Shown piece after piece: positions 26,897 through 36,434 of a stretch of 64,000 bases of DNA. The notes beneath the pieces are model-generated. The model worked only from the letters and a program-made list of their open reading frames with translations. It ran no database searches and had not been told where the DNA came from. Each line of letters begins with the position of its first letter. The stretch's first letter is position 1. The stretch is from assembly GCA_003222895.1 (NCBI GenBank), contig QHXI01000060.1, positions 1 through 64,000 of the forward strand, read 5' to 3'. This DNA is from Acidobacteriota bacterium (GTDB lineage Bacteria > Acidobacteriota > Blastocatellia > Pyrinomonadales > Pyrinomonadaceae). A program made the position numbers and the translations under genes.

Positions 26897-29422
26897 ATGA
26901 AAAGCTCGAAAAGCAGACTCGGCCGAAATGTTCATCGCCTTTTCTTCGCCGCGCTGACGATCTCACTGTCGATTTCGGCGCTCTATGCGCAGCCAGCAAG
27001 CACAGCGACACAATCGCCGGAAGATCACGTCTCGCTTTATCAGGCGCTGCTCGATCTACAGAATCCGTGGACGGTGATGTGCGTCGCCGCGCATCCTGAC
27101 GATGAAGACGGCACATCGCTAATCGTCATGCGGCGCAAATACGGCGCGCACACGGTGAGTTTGTTTTCAACTTTTGGTGAAGGCGGACAGAATGCCATCG
27201 GGCCGGAGCTTTACGAAGAGCTGGGCGCGATTCGCGCGCGCGAAACGATGGCCGCGGCTGAGATCCAAGGCTCAGAGCCGCACTTTCTTGGTCTGAAAGA
27301 TTTCGGCTATTCGAAAACACGGGACGAAGCCTTCAAGTTTTGGGGACACGAAGAAGGTTTGCGACGGATGGTTTTAGAGATTCGCAGACTTCGTCCGGAT
27401 GTCATCATCACCAATCACTCAGTCACGAATAACGATCACGGGCAGCATCAGGCCACCGCACTAATGGTGGTCGAAGCTTTCGACGCCGCGGCCGATCCAA
27501 ATAAATTTCCCGAGCAGTTGAAAGACGGCGTGACCACCTGGCAAGTGCAGCGACTGTTTGTTCGCGTGCGTGGTAATCAAGCGGCGAGCGACTCTACGTC
27601 AATCGTCACCATCGATCCCAACGAGAAGGATCCGGTTCGCGGTGTCGGCTACGCCGAAGAAGCGCTGTGCGCTTTGCAACAACACGCGACCCAAGGCCCC
27701 TGGCCCAAGACGTTCGCCGAATACGCCAACCGATTTCGCGCATTCAGCGGGCAACCAGGCGGAGCGACGGGCCAACTTCCGATGATTCGTTATGCCTTGG
27801 TGCGCGAAGCGAAAGGCAGTGCGCCGCTATCGGCAAAAGAATCACACAGTTTTCTTGATGGACTGCGATTGCCTGATGCAGAAGCCGCGCTCGTAGTTGC
27901 GCCACAAATCGGTGGCAAACCATTGACGGATTACGTCGATAAACCCGCGACAGTACTTGCGGAACTAAGCGTTTCATCGGTAGAGACTTCAAGGCAACAC
28001 GGCACCGCAATTGCGAATCAACCGCGAGCGCTCGCGATGAGAAACCGCATGTTTCGTGCGATGGGAGCAGCCAGCGGCATCATTGTCTCAATCTCGCCTA
28101 AGGGAGTTCTGGTTCCAGGAACCGTGACGGATATTACGATTACGGTTTCGAACAACGGCACACTAACGACACAAGTGGGACGGCTGGATTTGGAAGGGAA
28201 GCCAATAGCAGCAGAAACCGGTTTCCAGTCGCTATCAGCCGGCGAAAAGCGAACGTTCATTGCGCATTACAACACGCCGGTGAATGCGCAATTGAGCGTA
28301 CCGCACGCCGAGCACCTTTATGATGGCGGCGAGTTTGGGTCAAGACTGAAGGCGGTCGCAGTTTTCTCGATCGTTCACGACTCCCACCAGTTTGTTGTAC
28401 CTTCTGAAACGAATGTCGATATTGCGCGGCCCATCGAACTCGCGTCTGTGAGTACCTCGCCGATTGTGACCACCCCCGCGAACGATGGGAAATGCGGATT
28501 CCATCCCGTTGATTTCAAGCTGCGGGTCTCTAACAATCAGAACGACGCAATATCCGGGGCACTGCGGCTATTTCTCACGACTGGACCGATCATGGGACGT
28601 GGAAGCTCAACTCGCAAAGTCGAACTGAGGGCTCGTGAAAAGACGGATGAACTGTTCACCCTCGACGGGTGCCAATTGTCGAAGTCGCAAGGCGGAGTCA
28701 CCTTCATCCTCGAAAACCAAACGAAAACCTGGCCAGCGCTCTTGGTTCCGATCGTGGTTACCAACGCCAAAGTGGCTCCGGACCTTCGTGTCGCCTACAT
28801 CCGCGGTTTCGATTTCAGTTTGCCGAATGCCCTGAACGCGCTGGGCGTTGAATCGAAAGAGGTGAGCGTTGATGAAATTAGAACGTCCGACCTTTCAAAG
28901 TTCACTTCAGTCATCGTCGACAATCGCGTCTATGAATCCAAGCCGGAATTAATTGCGGCGAATCAGAAACTGCTTGATTACGCTCAGGCCGGCGGCAACC
29001 TGATTGTCTTCTATCACAAGTCGGACGAGTGGAATCCTGATCCGCGGCGCAACCGGCCGCAGCTCGCGCCTTACAAGTTGCTTCTCAGCAATGAACGCGT
29101 CACCGATGAGAATGCCCCGATTACTTTTATCGAACCGGATCATCCTTTGCTGAATGTTCCAAATAAGATGGGCCAGGATGATTTCAAAGACTGGATTCAG
29201 GAGCGCGGACTCTATTATCCGCGCGAGTGGGACCCACAGTTTCATGCGCTGGTGCAATCAAACGATCCGGGCGAAGCGCCTTTGAAAGGCGGCTTGCTGG
29301 TCGCCGATTACGGGCGTGGCCATTACATCTATACGAGCATGGTCTGGTATCGCGAGCTGCGCGGCGGCGTGCCGGGCGCCTATCGCATGTTGGCGAACAT
29401 GATTAGCTACGGACGGAAATAG
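26897..29422 (+). CDS. PIG-L family deacetylase, large exported form
   Basis: The 841-residue protein has a signal peptide (about 14-31, ending near LYAQ). An N-terminal PIG-L/LmbE domain follows, with AHPDDE at 65-70 and NNDHGQH at 178-184 supplying the zinc site. This family removes N-acetyl groups from GlcNAc-type sugars. The C-terminal two thirds contain an NPCBM- or Ig-like region (about 390-600) and a glutamine-amidotransferase-like fold from about 630 (TSVIVDNRVYESKPEL...GGNLIVFYHKSDEW) whose active-site Cys is not obvious. Large fused PIG-L proteins of this type occur in Acidobacteriota and Bacteroidota. The substrate is unknown. Confidence 0.87.
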   Translation: MKSSKSRLGRNVHRLFFAALTISLSISALYAQPASTATQSPEDHVSLYQALLDLQNPWTVMCVAAHPDDEDGTSLIVMRRKYGAHTVSLFSTFGEGGQNAIGPELYEELGAIRARETMAAAEIQGSEPHFLGLKDFGYSKTRDEAFKFWGHEEGLRRMVLEIRRLRPDVIITNHSVTNNDHGQHQATALMVVEAFDAAADPNKFPEQLKDGVTTWQVQRLFVRVRGNQAASDSTSIVTIDPNEKDPVRGVGYAEEALCALQQHATQGPWPKTFAEYANRFRAFSGQPGGATGQLPMIRYALVREAKGSAPLSAKESHSFLDGLRLPDAEAALVVAPQIGGKPLTDYVDKPATVLAELSVSSVETSRQHGTAIANQPRALAMRNRMFRAMGAASGIIVSISPKGVLVPGTVTDITITVSNNGTLTTQVGRLDLEGKPIAAETGFQSLSAGEKRTFIAHYNTPVNAQLSVPHAEHLYDGGEFGSRLKAVAVFSIVHDSHQFVVPSETNVDIARPIELASVSTSPIVTTPANDGKCGFHPVDFKLRVSNNQNDAISGALRLFLTTGPIMGRGSSTRKVELRAREKTDELFTLDGCQLSKSQGGVTFILENQTKTWPALLVPIVVTNAKVAPDLRVAYIRGFDFSLPNALNALGVESKEVSVDEIRTSDLSKFTSVIVDNRVYESKPELIAANQKLLDYAQAGGNLIVFYHKSDEWNPDPRRNRPQLAPYKLLLSNERVTDENAPITFIEPDHPLLNVPNKMGQDDFKDWIQERGLYYPREWDPQFHALVQSNDPGEAPLKGGLLVADYGRGHYIYTSMVWYRELRGGVPGAYRMLANMISYGRK

Positions 29423-29640
29423 CGGCCACAGATCAAAACGGATTTGCACAGATAGAAAAATCGGAAGGTTCTTTGTCTGTGTAATCTGCGTTAATTTGTA
29501 GCTGACGTTCTTCGATCAGTTACCGAAGGAATAGCGGCCGCAGATCAAAAACGGATTTGCACAGATACAAGGAATCATACCTAAAAGGTTTCTCTCTTAT
29601 CTGTGTCATCTGTGTCATCTGTGTCATCTGTGTTCATCTG
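29423..29640. repeat. CACAGAT repeat pair with 9-bp tandem array
   Basis: Two direct copies of a 30-base unit (GCGGCC-CAGATCAAAA-CGGATTTGCACAGATA) begin near 29421 and 29532. They are followed by complementary TCTGTGT words. TCTGTGTCA is repeated three times in tandem (29600-29626), then degenerate copies. The array runs into the 3' end of the SRPBCC gene. Confidence 0.7.
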
Positions 29641-30128
29641 TGGCTAGTTTCGCGCTCTAATTTCTCTTTCACACGCTCCAGAAAATTCTCAATTGCTTCA
29701 TTGATGCGTCGCTGCAAGGCGTTGCTTAGACGCGCTTCGCTCATCAAACCCACACCCGGATGCAGGTCCCACGCGCGCTTGCGACGCAACTCGACCTGCT
29801 GAGAGATATTCACAAAGGTCGCGCCGTTTTTATCTTCGAATTTCAAGGAATAGCGAAGCAGATTTTGAGATTCGTTCTGGGCGGGCGACCATTCGATCGT
29901 GTCCGCTTGCGGCGAGGTTTCATGCACCGGAAACGAGAAGCGCACGTGACCCACAGGCGTTTCCGTCGCGATGGTCCAACGCGCGATCCCGCCGGGCTCG
30001 CGACGAATGTCTTCGACTCCGCCAAGCATCTCAGTGAGATTCGAGAGCGTAGAAAAGAAAGCCCACACCTTTTTCAGCGGAGCCTTAATTTCGAGCCGAG
30101 TTTTGAAAGACGATTTAACGCGAAACAT
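29634..30128 (-). CDS. SRPBCC-fold protein
   Basis: The 164-residue protein matches the START/Bet v1-like SRPBCC fold: an N-terminal strand (KTRLEIKAPLKKVWAFFSTLSNLTEMLGGVEDI), a central antiparallel sheet and a long C-terminal helix (ALQRRINEAIENFLERVKEKLERE). It resembles CoxG-like or polyketide-cyclase-like members that bind hydrophobic ligands. The last residues (ETSHR) are encoded by the CACAGATGA repeat that follows, so the natural C-terminus may have been altered. It lies 43 bases after the small zinc-ribbon gene and is probably part of the glnE transcript. Confidence 0.75.
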   Translation of the reverse strand: MFRVKSSFKTRLEIKAPLKKVWAFFSTLSNLTEMLGGVEDIRREPGGIARWTIATETPVGHVRFSFPVHETSPQADTIEWSPAQNESQNLLRYSLKFEDKNGATFVNISQQVELRRKRAWDLHPGVGLMSEARLSNALQRRINEAIENFLERVKEKLERETSHR

Positions 30129-30171
30129 GAGAAGCAGTGGTCAGTGAGAAATGAAACCGTTTAGATTAAGG

Positions 30172-30369
30172 TCACGCCAGCGTGGATGAGCCAGAAGTTT
30201 CTTCGTACCAGCATCGCGTGCACCAGCAATGCCGCGCTTTGCGTTCCTCCGCAGAATAATCCGCCGACGCCGGCAGACGTTTCACCATTTCGCGATCTTC
30301 ATCGCTCAATTCGGCCCACGTTTGCAAACGGCCGGCGCCGCAGCGCGGACATTGATTACTGCTCATCAT
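30172..30369 (-). CDS. small zinc-ribbon protein of unknown function
   Basis: The 65-residue protein has an N-terminal CPRCG knuckle (about 8-12) and a second pair, CWCTRC, near residues 48-53, so it can bind one zinc. The middle is acidic and helical. Its start codon overlaps the 3' end of glnE by 14 bases, which argues for translational coupling. No specific family is recognised. The context with glnE is consistent but does not define a role. Confidence 0.65.
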   Translation of the reverse strand: MMSSNQCPRCGAGRLQTWAELSDEDREMVKRLPASADYSAEERKARHCWCTRCWYEETSGSSTLA

Positions 30370-33262
30370 CCCTCTCGCCTAACATGGTTCTTTTGTAAGC
30401 GTCGCGGATTTCGCTCATCCGCGATCCGAGGTTGTCAGACAACTCGTTACTCGATCTAAACCCTAAACGAACCGCAATGTCTTCAAAGGCGCCTTGCTCA
30501 GGCGAAGGCAAGACTGCCGATCGCCCCACGATCAATCGCGACTGATGATCGACGGCGCGCAGTAACTTATACCCTTCATATAGCGCGGCGAAATCCGTCT
30601 CACCGAGCGAACCCGCGTCGCGCAAACGCTGAATCGTGTGCAGCGTCGTTCGATCTTCACCATCATCAGGCACGGTGTCGCGTAACTGCAAGTACCGGGT
30701 CGTGAAGTAAACATCGAGCATTCCCCCGGCGCCGTGCTTTATGTTCAAGCCGCCGCCGCGCCGCGACGCTCTCTCCTTTTCCAGGCGTTCACGAACGCGG
30801 CGCGCTTCGTTACGAAGATCGTTTGGATCGATGTGCCGAGCCAATTCATGAATTGATTTGCGCGCTGCCACTTCAATGGCTCGGCCAAATTCAAGATCGC
30901 CGGCAACCGTGCAGAGCTTTACGTAGGCCAACCATTCCCAAACGTCGGCGCGCTTTTCGACGTAGCTCAGAAAAGATCGCGAACCGGCCGCGAGCGCGCC
31001 TTTCTGCCCATCGGGCCGCAACCGCAAATCGACGCGATAGAGATGACCTTCGCGCGTGATGCTGGATAGGGTTGCGATCAGCACGTCGACAAAACGCGCA
31101 TACGCTTCTTCGTGAGTTACCCCGACGATTGGCGGCGGCTTGCTGCTGTCATAGACGATTATCACGTCGAGGTCAGATCCGTAATCCATTCCTCCGCTTC
31201 CCAACCGGCCCAACCCGAGCACCGCGACGCGCGGGCTCTCGTTGCTTTCTTTGTAGCGACGGCACAACTCGCGTTGCGCGATCAGTAAAGCTGCGTCGAG
31301 GCTCGCGACGGCAAGTTGATTAAGAACCCGGTTCGTTTCGAATAGTGAAAGGAGGCCTTGCGAATCGCGCACGCTGACTCGAATGAACAGCTTCGACCAG
31401 AGCCGGCGCAGTGCATCCAGTTCAGCGCCGAAGCTATTTTCGTTGGTGACAGAACGAATCAGCTCATGCAGATCCGCTTCGGAAACGGATTGGTCGACGC
31501 GCGCGAGTGACTGAATCAACAAAGGTCGCGTCGCCATCATGTCACCGAAATATTCCGAGACACCGCACAGATGGACCAGCAGACGAATCTCATTTTCACC
31601 AAAGGCCAGCGGCTCACTTTCCTTATTCAACGACGCGGCGATTCGCGTGATCAGGGCAGTCGCGCGCTGCGCATTCAATGAACCCGCGACTTGCTCGCGC
31701 AGTAACTGCTCCATTTCGTCCGCTGCGGTTTGGGAATTTTCGAGCCAATCAGAGTGCTTTGAAAAAACCTTTGCCGCGAATTGCACGGAAACGTCGACTG
31801 ATGAAGCGCGCGTGTCGTCCACCGTTGCGCTTCGTGGGGACGGCAGGCGATATTCATCGGTGCTCGCTTCTTTGCCGAAGATTCGATCAAACGCCTCATG
31901 AACACGGTCAGTGTGCGCTATGAGGGCGGTATCGAATTCGGCGAGCGCGTCCGGGCCGGGATAGTTCATACGCCGCGCGACGAGTTCACGACGCGATGGA
32001 TTCTCGGGCAAGGAATGAGTTTGCAGACCATGCTCCATCTGCAAGCGATGCTCGAGCGCGCGCAGAAAATGATAAGCGTCCGAAAGCTGCCAGTGCTCAC
32101 GCTCACTAATCAGACCGCGGTCTGCGAGCCGGCCGAGGCTGACCAAGGTGTGGGGCGAACGCAACCACGGATCACGCCCACCGAACGCCACTTGCAAAGC
32201 CTGGGCGATGAACTCGATTTCACGGATGCCGCCGCGGCCCAGCTTTACGTTGAAGCCTTTTTCGGCGCGCTCTCGCTGGCGATCGATTTTTTCCTTCGAC
32301 AGCCGGACGTTGGCCAGCGCGCTCGCCACGCCGATGTCTTTACGAAAGATCCGATCGGTTACTCGATTTGCGAACAGCGAGTACAAGCTGGTTGAGCCGG
32401 CCGCCGCGCGTGACCGAATCAGCGTCTGAAGTTCCCATTCCCGCGCTGGTCCTTCGTAATACTTGACCGCTTCCTCGAGCGACGAAGCCAGCGTGCCTTC
32501 GCGGCCATGCGGCCGCAGACGCACGTCGATGCGATATGACGCGCCTTCGCCGGTTGGCTCGCTGACAATTCGCAGCAGTCGCTCGCTCAACTTAACAAAG
32601 TATTCGCGATTTGTGATTCGCCCGCGCGACCCGCCGATGGCGGTCATTCCGTCATCCGAAAATAGAAAAATCAGATCGATATCGGATGCGTAGTTCAGTT
32701 CGCTTGAACCGAGTTTTCCCAGCGCGATCACGCAGAACTCAGCCGTGGAAATCCTTTCGTGAGCATCGATGATTTGCGGCGCGCCATAGCGATTGTCCAA
32801 CTCCTGCCTGGCGACCTTCAGCGCGTAGAACAGAACGGCGTCGGCCACGTTTGACAACTCTTCGGTTGTCTCGACGATCGAGCGCGTGCGCCGGATGTCG
32901 TGCAGATACGTGCGCAAGAGCTCGCGGCGTCGAAACCTGGAAAGCATTACATGCGGATTGAGTTGAGAATTAATTAGCGCGAAGCGAGCCAGCGACTCGT
33001 CCAATTCCTCACGCGCGCGCACCCGGGCATTTACGCGTTCGCCTTGAATCCAAAAAACATATTCGGGGTTGTTCTCGATTGTCGTTGCGAGCAGCGGACT
33101 CCACGCCGCCAGAGTCAAAACGTCTGAACGCAAAGCGGCATTACGATCCAGCAGCGACTTGGCTGACGTGTGCCGCGCAAGTTGTTCGATAAGACGTTCC
33201 GCCGAGCGACGTTCCGGGAGTGAATTCAGCAGCTGATCGAGCGTGTCATTCGTCGCAATCAC
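30356..33262 (-). CDS. glnE: bifunctional glutamine synthetase adenylyltransferase/deadenylase
   Basis: The 968-residue protein has the two-headed GlnE layout: an N-terminal nucleotidyltransferase domain (deadenylylating half) with GSSELNYASDIDLIFLFSD, and a second domain (adenylylating half) with GSGGMDYGSDLDVIIVYD. Each is followed by a helical GlnD-like domain. Both keep the metal-binding D-x-D. The enzyme adds and removes AMP on glutamine synthetase in response to PII and glutamine. Length is typical (940-980). It lies downstream of glnA on the same strand, with a repeat between. Its target Tyr is present in that GlnA. Confidence 0.95.
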   Translation of the reverse strand: MIATNDTLDQLLNSLPERRSAERLIEQLARHTSAKSLLDRNAALRSDVLTLAAWSPLLATTIENNPEYVFWIQGERVNARVRAREELDESLARFALINSQLNPHVMLSRFRRRELLRTYLHDIRRTRSIVETTEELSNVADAVLFYALKVARQELDNRYGAPQIIDAHERISTAEFCVIALGKLGSSELNYASDIDLIFLFSDDGMTAIGGSRGRITNREYFVKLSERLLRIVSEPTGEGASYRIDVRLRPHGREGTLASSLEEAVKYYEGPAREWELQTLIRSRAAAGSTSLYSLFANRVTDRIFRKDIGVASALANVRLSKEKIDRQRERAEKGFNVKLGRGGIREIEFIAQALQVAFGGRDPWLRSPHTLVSLGRLADRGLISEREHWQLSDAYHFLRALEHRLQMEHGLQTHSLPENPSRRELVARRMNYPGPDALAEFDTALIAHTDRVHEAFDRIFGKEASTDEYRLPSPRSATVDDTRASSVDVSVQFAAKVFSKHSDWLENSQTAADEMEQLLREQVAGSLNAQRATALITRIAASLNKESEPLAFGENEIRLLVHLCGVSEYFGDMMATRPLLIQSLARVDQSVSEADLHELIRSVTNENSFGAELDALRRLWSKLFIRVSVRDSQGLLSLFETNRVLNQLAVASLDAALLIAQRELCRRYKESNESPRVAVLGLGRLGSGGMDYGSDLDVIIVYDSSKPPPIVGVTHEEAYARFVDVLIATLSSITREGHLYRVDLRLRPDGQKGALAAGSRSFLSYVEKRADVWEWLAYVKLCTVAGDLEFGRAIEVAARKSIHELARHIDPNDLRNEARRVRERLEKERASRRGGGLNIKHGAGGMLDVYFTTRYLQLRDTVPDDGEDRTTLHTIQRLRDAGSLGETDFAALYEGYKLLRAVDHQSRLIVGRSAVLPSPEQGAFEDIAVRLGFRSSNELSDNLGSRMSEIRDAYKRTMLGERDDEQ

Positions 33263-33340
33263 GGGGCTTATATTACGCGGCGAGCAACAACGCGAGCTAG
33301 TCGAGATTTACAAACAGTTGGCTAGACTGAGGATCCACTT

Positions 33341-33422
33341 CGTGTCTCTGTGCCTCTGTGATGAAACATTGCACAGGAAATTATCACCACAGAGACACCG
33401 AGAATTCACCGAGTCACAGAGA
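33341..33422. repeat. CACAGAGACAC-family hairpin between glnA and glnE
   Basis: GTGTCTCTGTGCCTCTGTGATGA (from 33341) and the complementary TCACCACAGAGACACCGAGAA (from about 33383) flank a short loop. A further CACCGAGTCACAGAGAAAA word follows. This is the outer-arm type of the repeat at 1547-1702. Confidence 0.65.
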
Positions 33423-33438
33423 AAAGCGCTCAAGGGAG

Positions 33439-34860
33439 TTAGACGTCGTAATACATCGAAAACTCGAGTGGATGTGGACGCATGCGCAGCGGCTGAATTT
33501 CCTTCTCGCGCTTGTAATCAATCCATCGATCGATCATACGTTGCGTGAACACGTCGCCTTTCAGCAAAAACTCGTAATCGTTTTCCAGCGCGCTTAGCGA
33601 AGCGTCGAGCGAGCCCGGCAGACTTGGAACATCTTTCAACTCTTCCGGCGACAAGTCATAAATATCCTTATCGAGCGGCTGCCCGGGATCGATCCGATTC
33701 TGAATCCCATCCAGGCCCGCCATCAACATGGCCGAGAAAGCGAGATACGGATTGCATGACGGATCGGGTGGGCGGAATTCGAGTCGCTTCAGCTTTGGAT
33801 TCGTCGAGAACATCGGAATGCGAATCGCCGCGGAACGATTGCGAGCAGAATATGCGAGGTTCACCGGCGCTTCGAAGCCGGGCACGAGTCGCTTATAACT
33901 GTTCGTCGTCGGCGCCGCGAACGCCGCGATCGCGGCCGCATGTTTCAGCAAGCCGCCGATGTAATGCAACGCCGTCTCGGATAATCCGGCGTAGCCGTCG
34001 CCGGCAAACTGCGGCTTGTCACCTTTCCACAAAGACTGATGGCAGTGCATGCCCGATCCGTTATCACCATATAAAGGCTTTGGCATGAACGTCGCCGTCT
34101 TGCCGTGCTTCCACGCCGTGTTCTTTACGACGTACTTGAAAATTTGCAGACTGTCCGCCGTGCCCAGCAAATTAGAAAACCGGAAATCGATCTCGCACTG
34201 TCCCGCAGTCGCGACCTCGTGGTGATGACACTCAACGGTTATGCCGCAATCGGCAAGCGTGAGCGAAATCTCGGATCGAATGTCGATCAACGTGTCAGTT
34301 GGTGCGACCGGAACATAGCCTTCCTTTGCGCGAATGCGATGGCCGAGATTTGGCCCACTTTCATTTGCGCCACGGCCAGTGTTCCAGTGACCTTCATCAG
34401 AATCAATTGCGTATCCAGATTCATACGGCTCGTTCTGGAATTGCACGCTGTCAAAGATGAAGAACTCGGCTTCGGGACCAAAGTTCGCTACGTCGGCGAT
34501 CCCCGTGCTCTTCAAATAGCTCTCGGCGCGTACGGCCACCATGCGCGGATCGAATGCGTATCCCTGACGCGAGATCGGATCGACGGCGTTGCATACCAGG
34601 CAGAGCGTCGGCTCTTTGGCAAACGGGTCCATCCAATAACGATATGGATCAGGAACCAGCAGCATGTCTGATTCATGAATTGCGGCCCAACCGCGAATCG
34701 AAGACGCGTCAAAGCCGAAGCCGTCTTCGAAAGAATCTTCGGACAATTCCTTGATTGGAAAAGAGAGGTGTTGCCAGGATCCGGGAAGATCTGTAAAGCG
34801 GGTGGAAATAAACTTCGCCCCCTGTTCCGAGGCATACTTCAACACAGATTTAGCGTTCAT
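33439..34860 (-). CDS. glnA: glutamine synthetase type I
   Basis: The 473-residue protein is a full-length GSI. It has the beta-grasp N-terminus, the [12 protein letters not shown] metal/glutamate-site segment (268-279), the ATP-site region [27 protein letters not shown] (323-349) and [19 protein letters not shown] (361-379). Tyr401 in [10 protein letters not shown] is the adenylylation site modified by GlnE, encoded downstream. It condenses ammonia with glutamate using ATP in the cytoplasm. The ribosome site CAGGAGATCAA precedes the ATG, and a near-consensus promoter lies about 140 bases upstream. Confidence 0.97.
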   Translation of the reverse strand: MNAKSVLKYASEQGAKFISTRFTDLPGSWQHLSFPIKELSEDSFEDGFGFDASSIRGWAAIHESDMLLVPDPYRYWMDPFAKEPTLCLVCNAVDPISRQGYAFDPRMVAVRAESYLKSTGIADVANFGPEAEFFIFDSVQFQNEPYESGYAIDSDEGHWNTGRGANESGPNLGHRIRAKEGYVPVAPTDTLIDIRSEISLTLADCGITVECHHHEVATAGQCEIDFRFSNLLGTADSLQIFKYVVKNTAWKHGKTATFMPKPLYGDNGSGMHCHQSLWKGDKPQFAGDGYAGLSETALHYIGGLLKHAAAIAAFAAPTTNSYKRLVPGFEAPVNLAYSARNRSAAIRIPMFSTNPKLKRLEFRPPDPSCNPYLAFSAMLMAGLDGIQNRIDPGQPLDKDIYDLSPEELKDVPSLPGSLDASLSALENDYEFLLKGDVFTQRMIDRWIDYKREKEIQPLRMRPHPLEFSMYYDV

Positions 34861-34996
34861 TTGATCTCCTGTCGAAATAAAAGTGAGTGATGTGGTTGAC
34901 CTTCGCCCCGAAGCGTTGATTTGGTGCGAAGCCGGATGTGGATCGGTCGATTTGCAGAGCGCGAAACGTCATTAACCGCGCAACTAAAAAACGTGC

Positions 34997-35024
34997 ATTA
35001 TAGCGTCGGAAGTCTGCGTGTCAA
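34997..35024 (-). promoter_or_regulatory. strong sigma70 promoter for glnA
   Basis: On the minus strand a perfect TTGACA (35019-35024) and a perfect TATAAT (34997-35002) are 16 bases apart. Transcription would begin near 34990 and leave a leader of about 130 bases before glnA. No sigma54-type GG-N10-GC signature was noticed. Confidence 0.8.
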
Positions 35025-35079
35025 GACCTTTCCTTGTACAAAAGCTTGAGCCGAATATTTTCTTGCAAAAATTTTCAGG

Positions 35080-35108
35080 TTGCGGACGTGTTCAGCACGG
35101 AATATAGT
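35080..35108 (+). promoter_or_regulatory. probable promoter for AraC-type regulator
   Basis: TTGCGG (35080-35085) and TATAGT (35103-35108) are 17 bases apart on the plus strand. This is about 50 bases upstream of the regulator's ATG and diverges from the glnA promoter. Confidence 0.55.
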
Positions 35109-35157
35109 GCCGACGTTCCATTGGCTGAACTGGCGTTCTTTCAATTTGGAGGCTCTC

Positions 35158-35496
35158 ATGGACTCCCGCATAGACCGCGTCCTCAAATTCATCGAAGAAA
35201 ACCTAACCTCAAGGCTCACAGAGAAAAGCCTAGCCAGTCATTCTCGGTTAACTCCGCAACACTTCTGCGTGTTATTCAAAGCTGAAACCGGAAAGACGCC
35301 CGCTCAGTACATCAATGATTTAAGAATGCAAAAGGCTCGTGATCTATTGGAGTCAGATAAGCACTCGCATCTTAGCATCAAAGAGGTCGCCATCCGGGCG
35401 GGCTTCCGTGATCTGAGCCATTTTGTAAGGGACTTTGAAAAACTTTTCGGTCTTTCACCTAAGCGTAACCGAAAGGCCAAACTGGACGCCGGCTAA
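35158..35496 (+). CDS. AraC-type DNA-binding regulator, stand-alone HTH
   Basis: The ATG at 35158, preceded by TTTGGAGG, gives 112 residues consisting only of the two helix-turn-helix units of the AraC family. The segments are LTEKSLASHSRLTPQHFCVLFKAETG and then IKEVAIRAGFRDLSHFVRDFEKLFG. There is no ligand or dimerisation domain, as in MarA/SoxS-type activators, so activity is probably set by its amount. It is the first gene of a three-gene accessory set with two exported proteins, which it may control. Strong ribosome sites precede all three. Confidence 0.85.
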   Translation: MDSRIDRVLKFIEENLTSRLTEKSLASHSRLTPQHFCVLFKAETGKTPAQYINDLRMQKARDLLESDKHSHLSIKEVAIRAGFRDLSHFVRDFEKLFGLSPKRNRKAKLDAG

Positions 35497-35510
35497 AGGA
35501 ATCTTCATAT

Positions 35511-35555
35511 TTGCCAACGCTTCTTAGGATTCGCCAACAGATTTGTTTTGCCAAG
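35511..35555 (+). promoter_or_regulatory. possible operator, three TTGCCAA-type sites
   Basis: TTGCCAAC (35511-35518), TCGCCAAC (35531-35538) and TTGCCAAG (35548-35555) are spaced 20 and 17 bases apart in the same orientation, about 60-100 bases upstream of the next gene. Same-face spacing fits monomeric AraC-type activator boxes. The regulator encoded just upstream is the natural candidate; this is an inference. Confidence 0.35.
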
Positions 35556-35612
35556 GAAAGAGGGATCGAGGTAAAAAGGTAAACCGGCTGTTCCAAAAAA
35601 GGAGAGGCTAGT

Positions 35613-36380
35613 ATGAGTGAACGAGCACTAACCAAGTTCAAATTAATATCCGTCGCGCTTCTGATTGTGGGGCTTGTTTCAGCAGCCGTTGCCGTCTCGC
35701 TGCATCGGACTAACGGGACGAAGTTTCGCCACGCAAAAGGCTTCACATTGATAACCAAGGAGACCACGATTCCGTTTGTTCCTCACCAACCGCTTCCCGA
35801 CGAGTCTACATATTCTGTGACCACCAGATATCAGAGGTCTGACGGAACCTGGAAACAGGTGCGAACCTATTACAACGCTGACGGCCAGGTTGTTATGAAG
35901 GACATCGGGTACGGCATTCCTGGTAGTGGCGTTTTTAGAATTGATAAGGCAAGGGGCGAGCTTGATTTTGTCTCATCTATGCCGCCGATAGAAAAGACGT
36001 CGTACGTTCCGATTGACGATGGACATACCCAACCGAATTTCCTTACCGACGACTCAGTGGCTGGCTATCAAACCTACGTTCTGCGTTTTACGGATCAAGA
36101 CGGAGGGTACACGGATTTCTACAAGGCCCCGGAATTGGACGGCCATACAATTCGGAAAGTAACCGTCTCTAGCTTGGGCGAAAGCATAGCCGAACCGCTC
36201 CAAATAAAAATGGGCGATCCGGACAACAGAGTTTTTGCCGGCTTACCTAATTGGCTGGTCAATTACGATCACTTTAAAGAAAAAATCTCGGTGATGGAAG
36301 AAGCTGGCAAACACGAAGCGGCCCAAGCCCTGCGGCGGGACCTCGATGAACAAATCGCAAAAGAGGTCAAAGAGCAATAA
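35613..36380 (+). CDS. membrane-anchored exported protein of unknown function
   Basis: The 255-residue protein has one N-terminal helix (LISVALLIVGLVSAAVAVSL, about 11-30) acting as anchor or signal. The outside domain is beta-rich (YSVTTRYQRSDGTWKQVRTYYNADGQVV), and a helical, charged tail of about 30 residues ends EVKEQ. AAAAAAGGAGAGG precedes the ATG. It lies between the AraC-type regulator and a Cys-rich exported protein. No domain is recognised. Confidence 0.7.
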   Translation: MSERALTKFKLISVALLIVGLVSAAVAVSLHRTNGTKFRHAKGFTLITKETTIPFVPHQPLPDESTYSVTTRYQRSDGTWKQVRTYYNADGQVVMKDIGYGIPGSGVFRIDKARGELDFVSSMPPIEKTSYVPIDDGHTQPNFLTDDSVAGYQTYVLRFTDQDGGYTDFYKAPELDGHTIRKVTVSSLGESIAEPLQIKMGDPDNRVFAGLPNWLVNYDHFKEKISVMEEAGKHEAAQALRRDLDEQIAKEVKEQ

Positions 36381-36434
36381 GACTCTTTTTGCCGACTGAC
36401 CGCACTTGCTAATCGGCGCCAATTTGGAGAAATC

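Noticed and set aside
29600-29636. Possible CRISPR or tandem regulatory array
   Set aside because: Units are 9 bases with no spacers and no cas genes nearby, so it is a simple tandem repeat.
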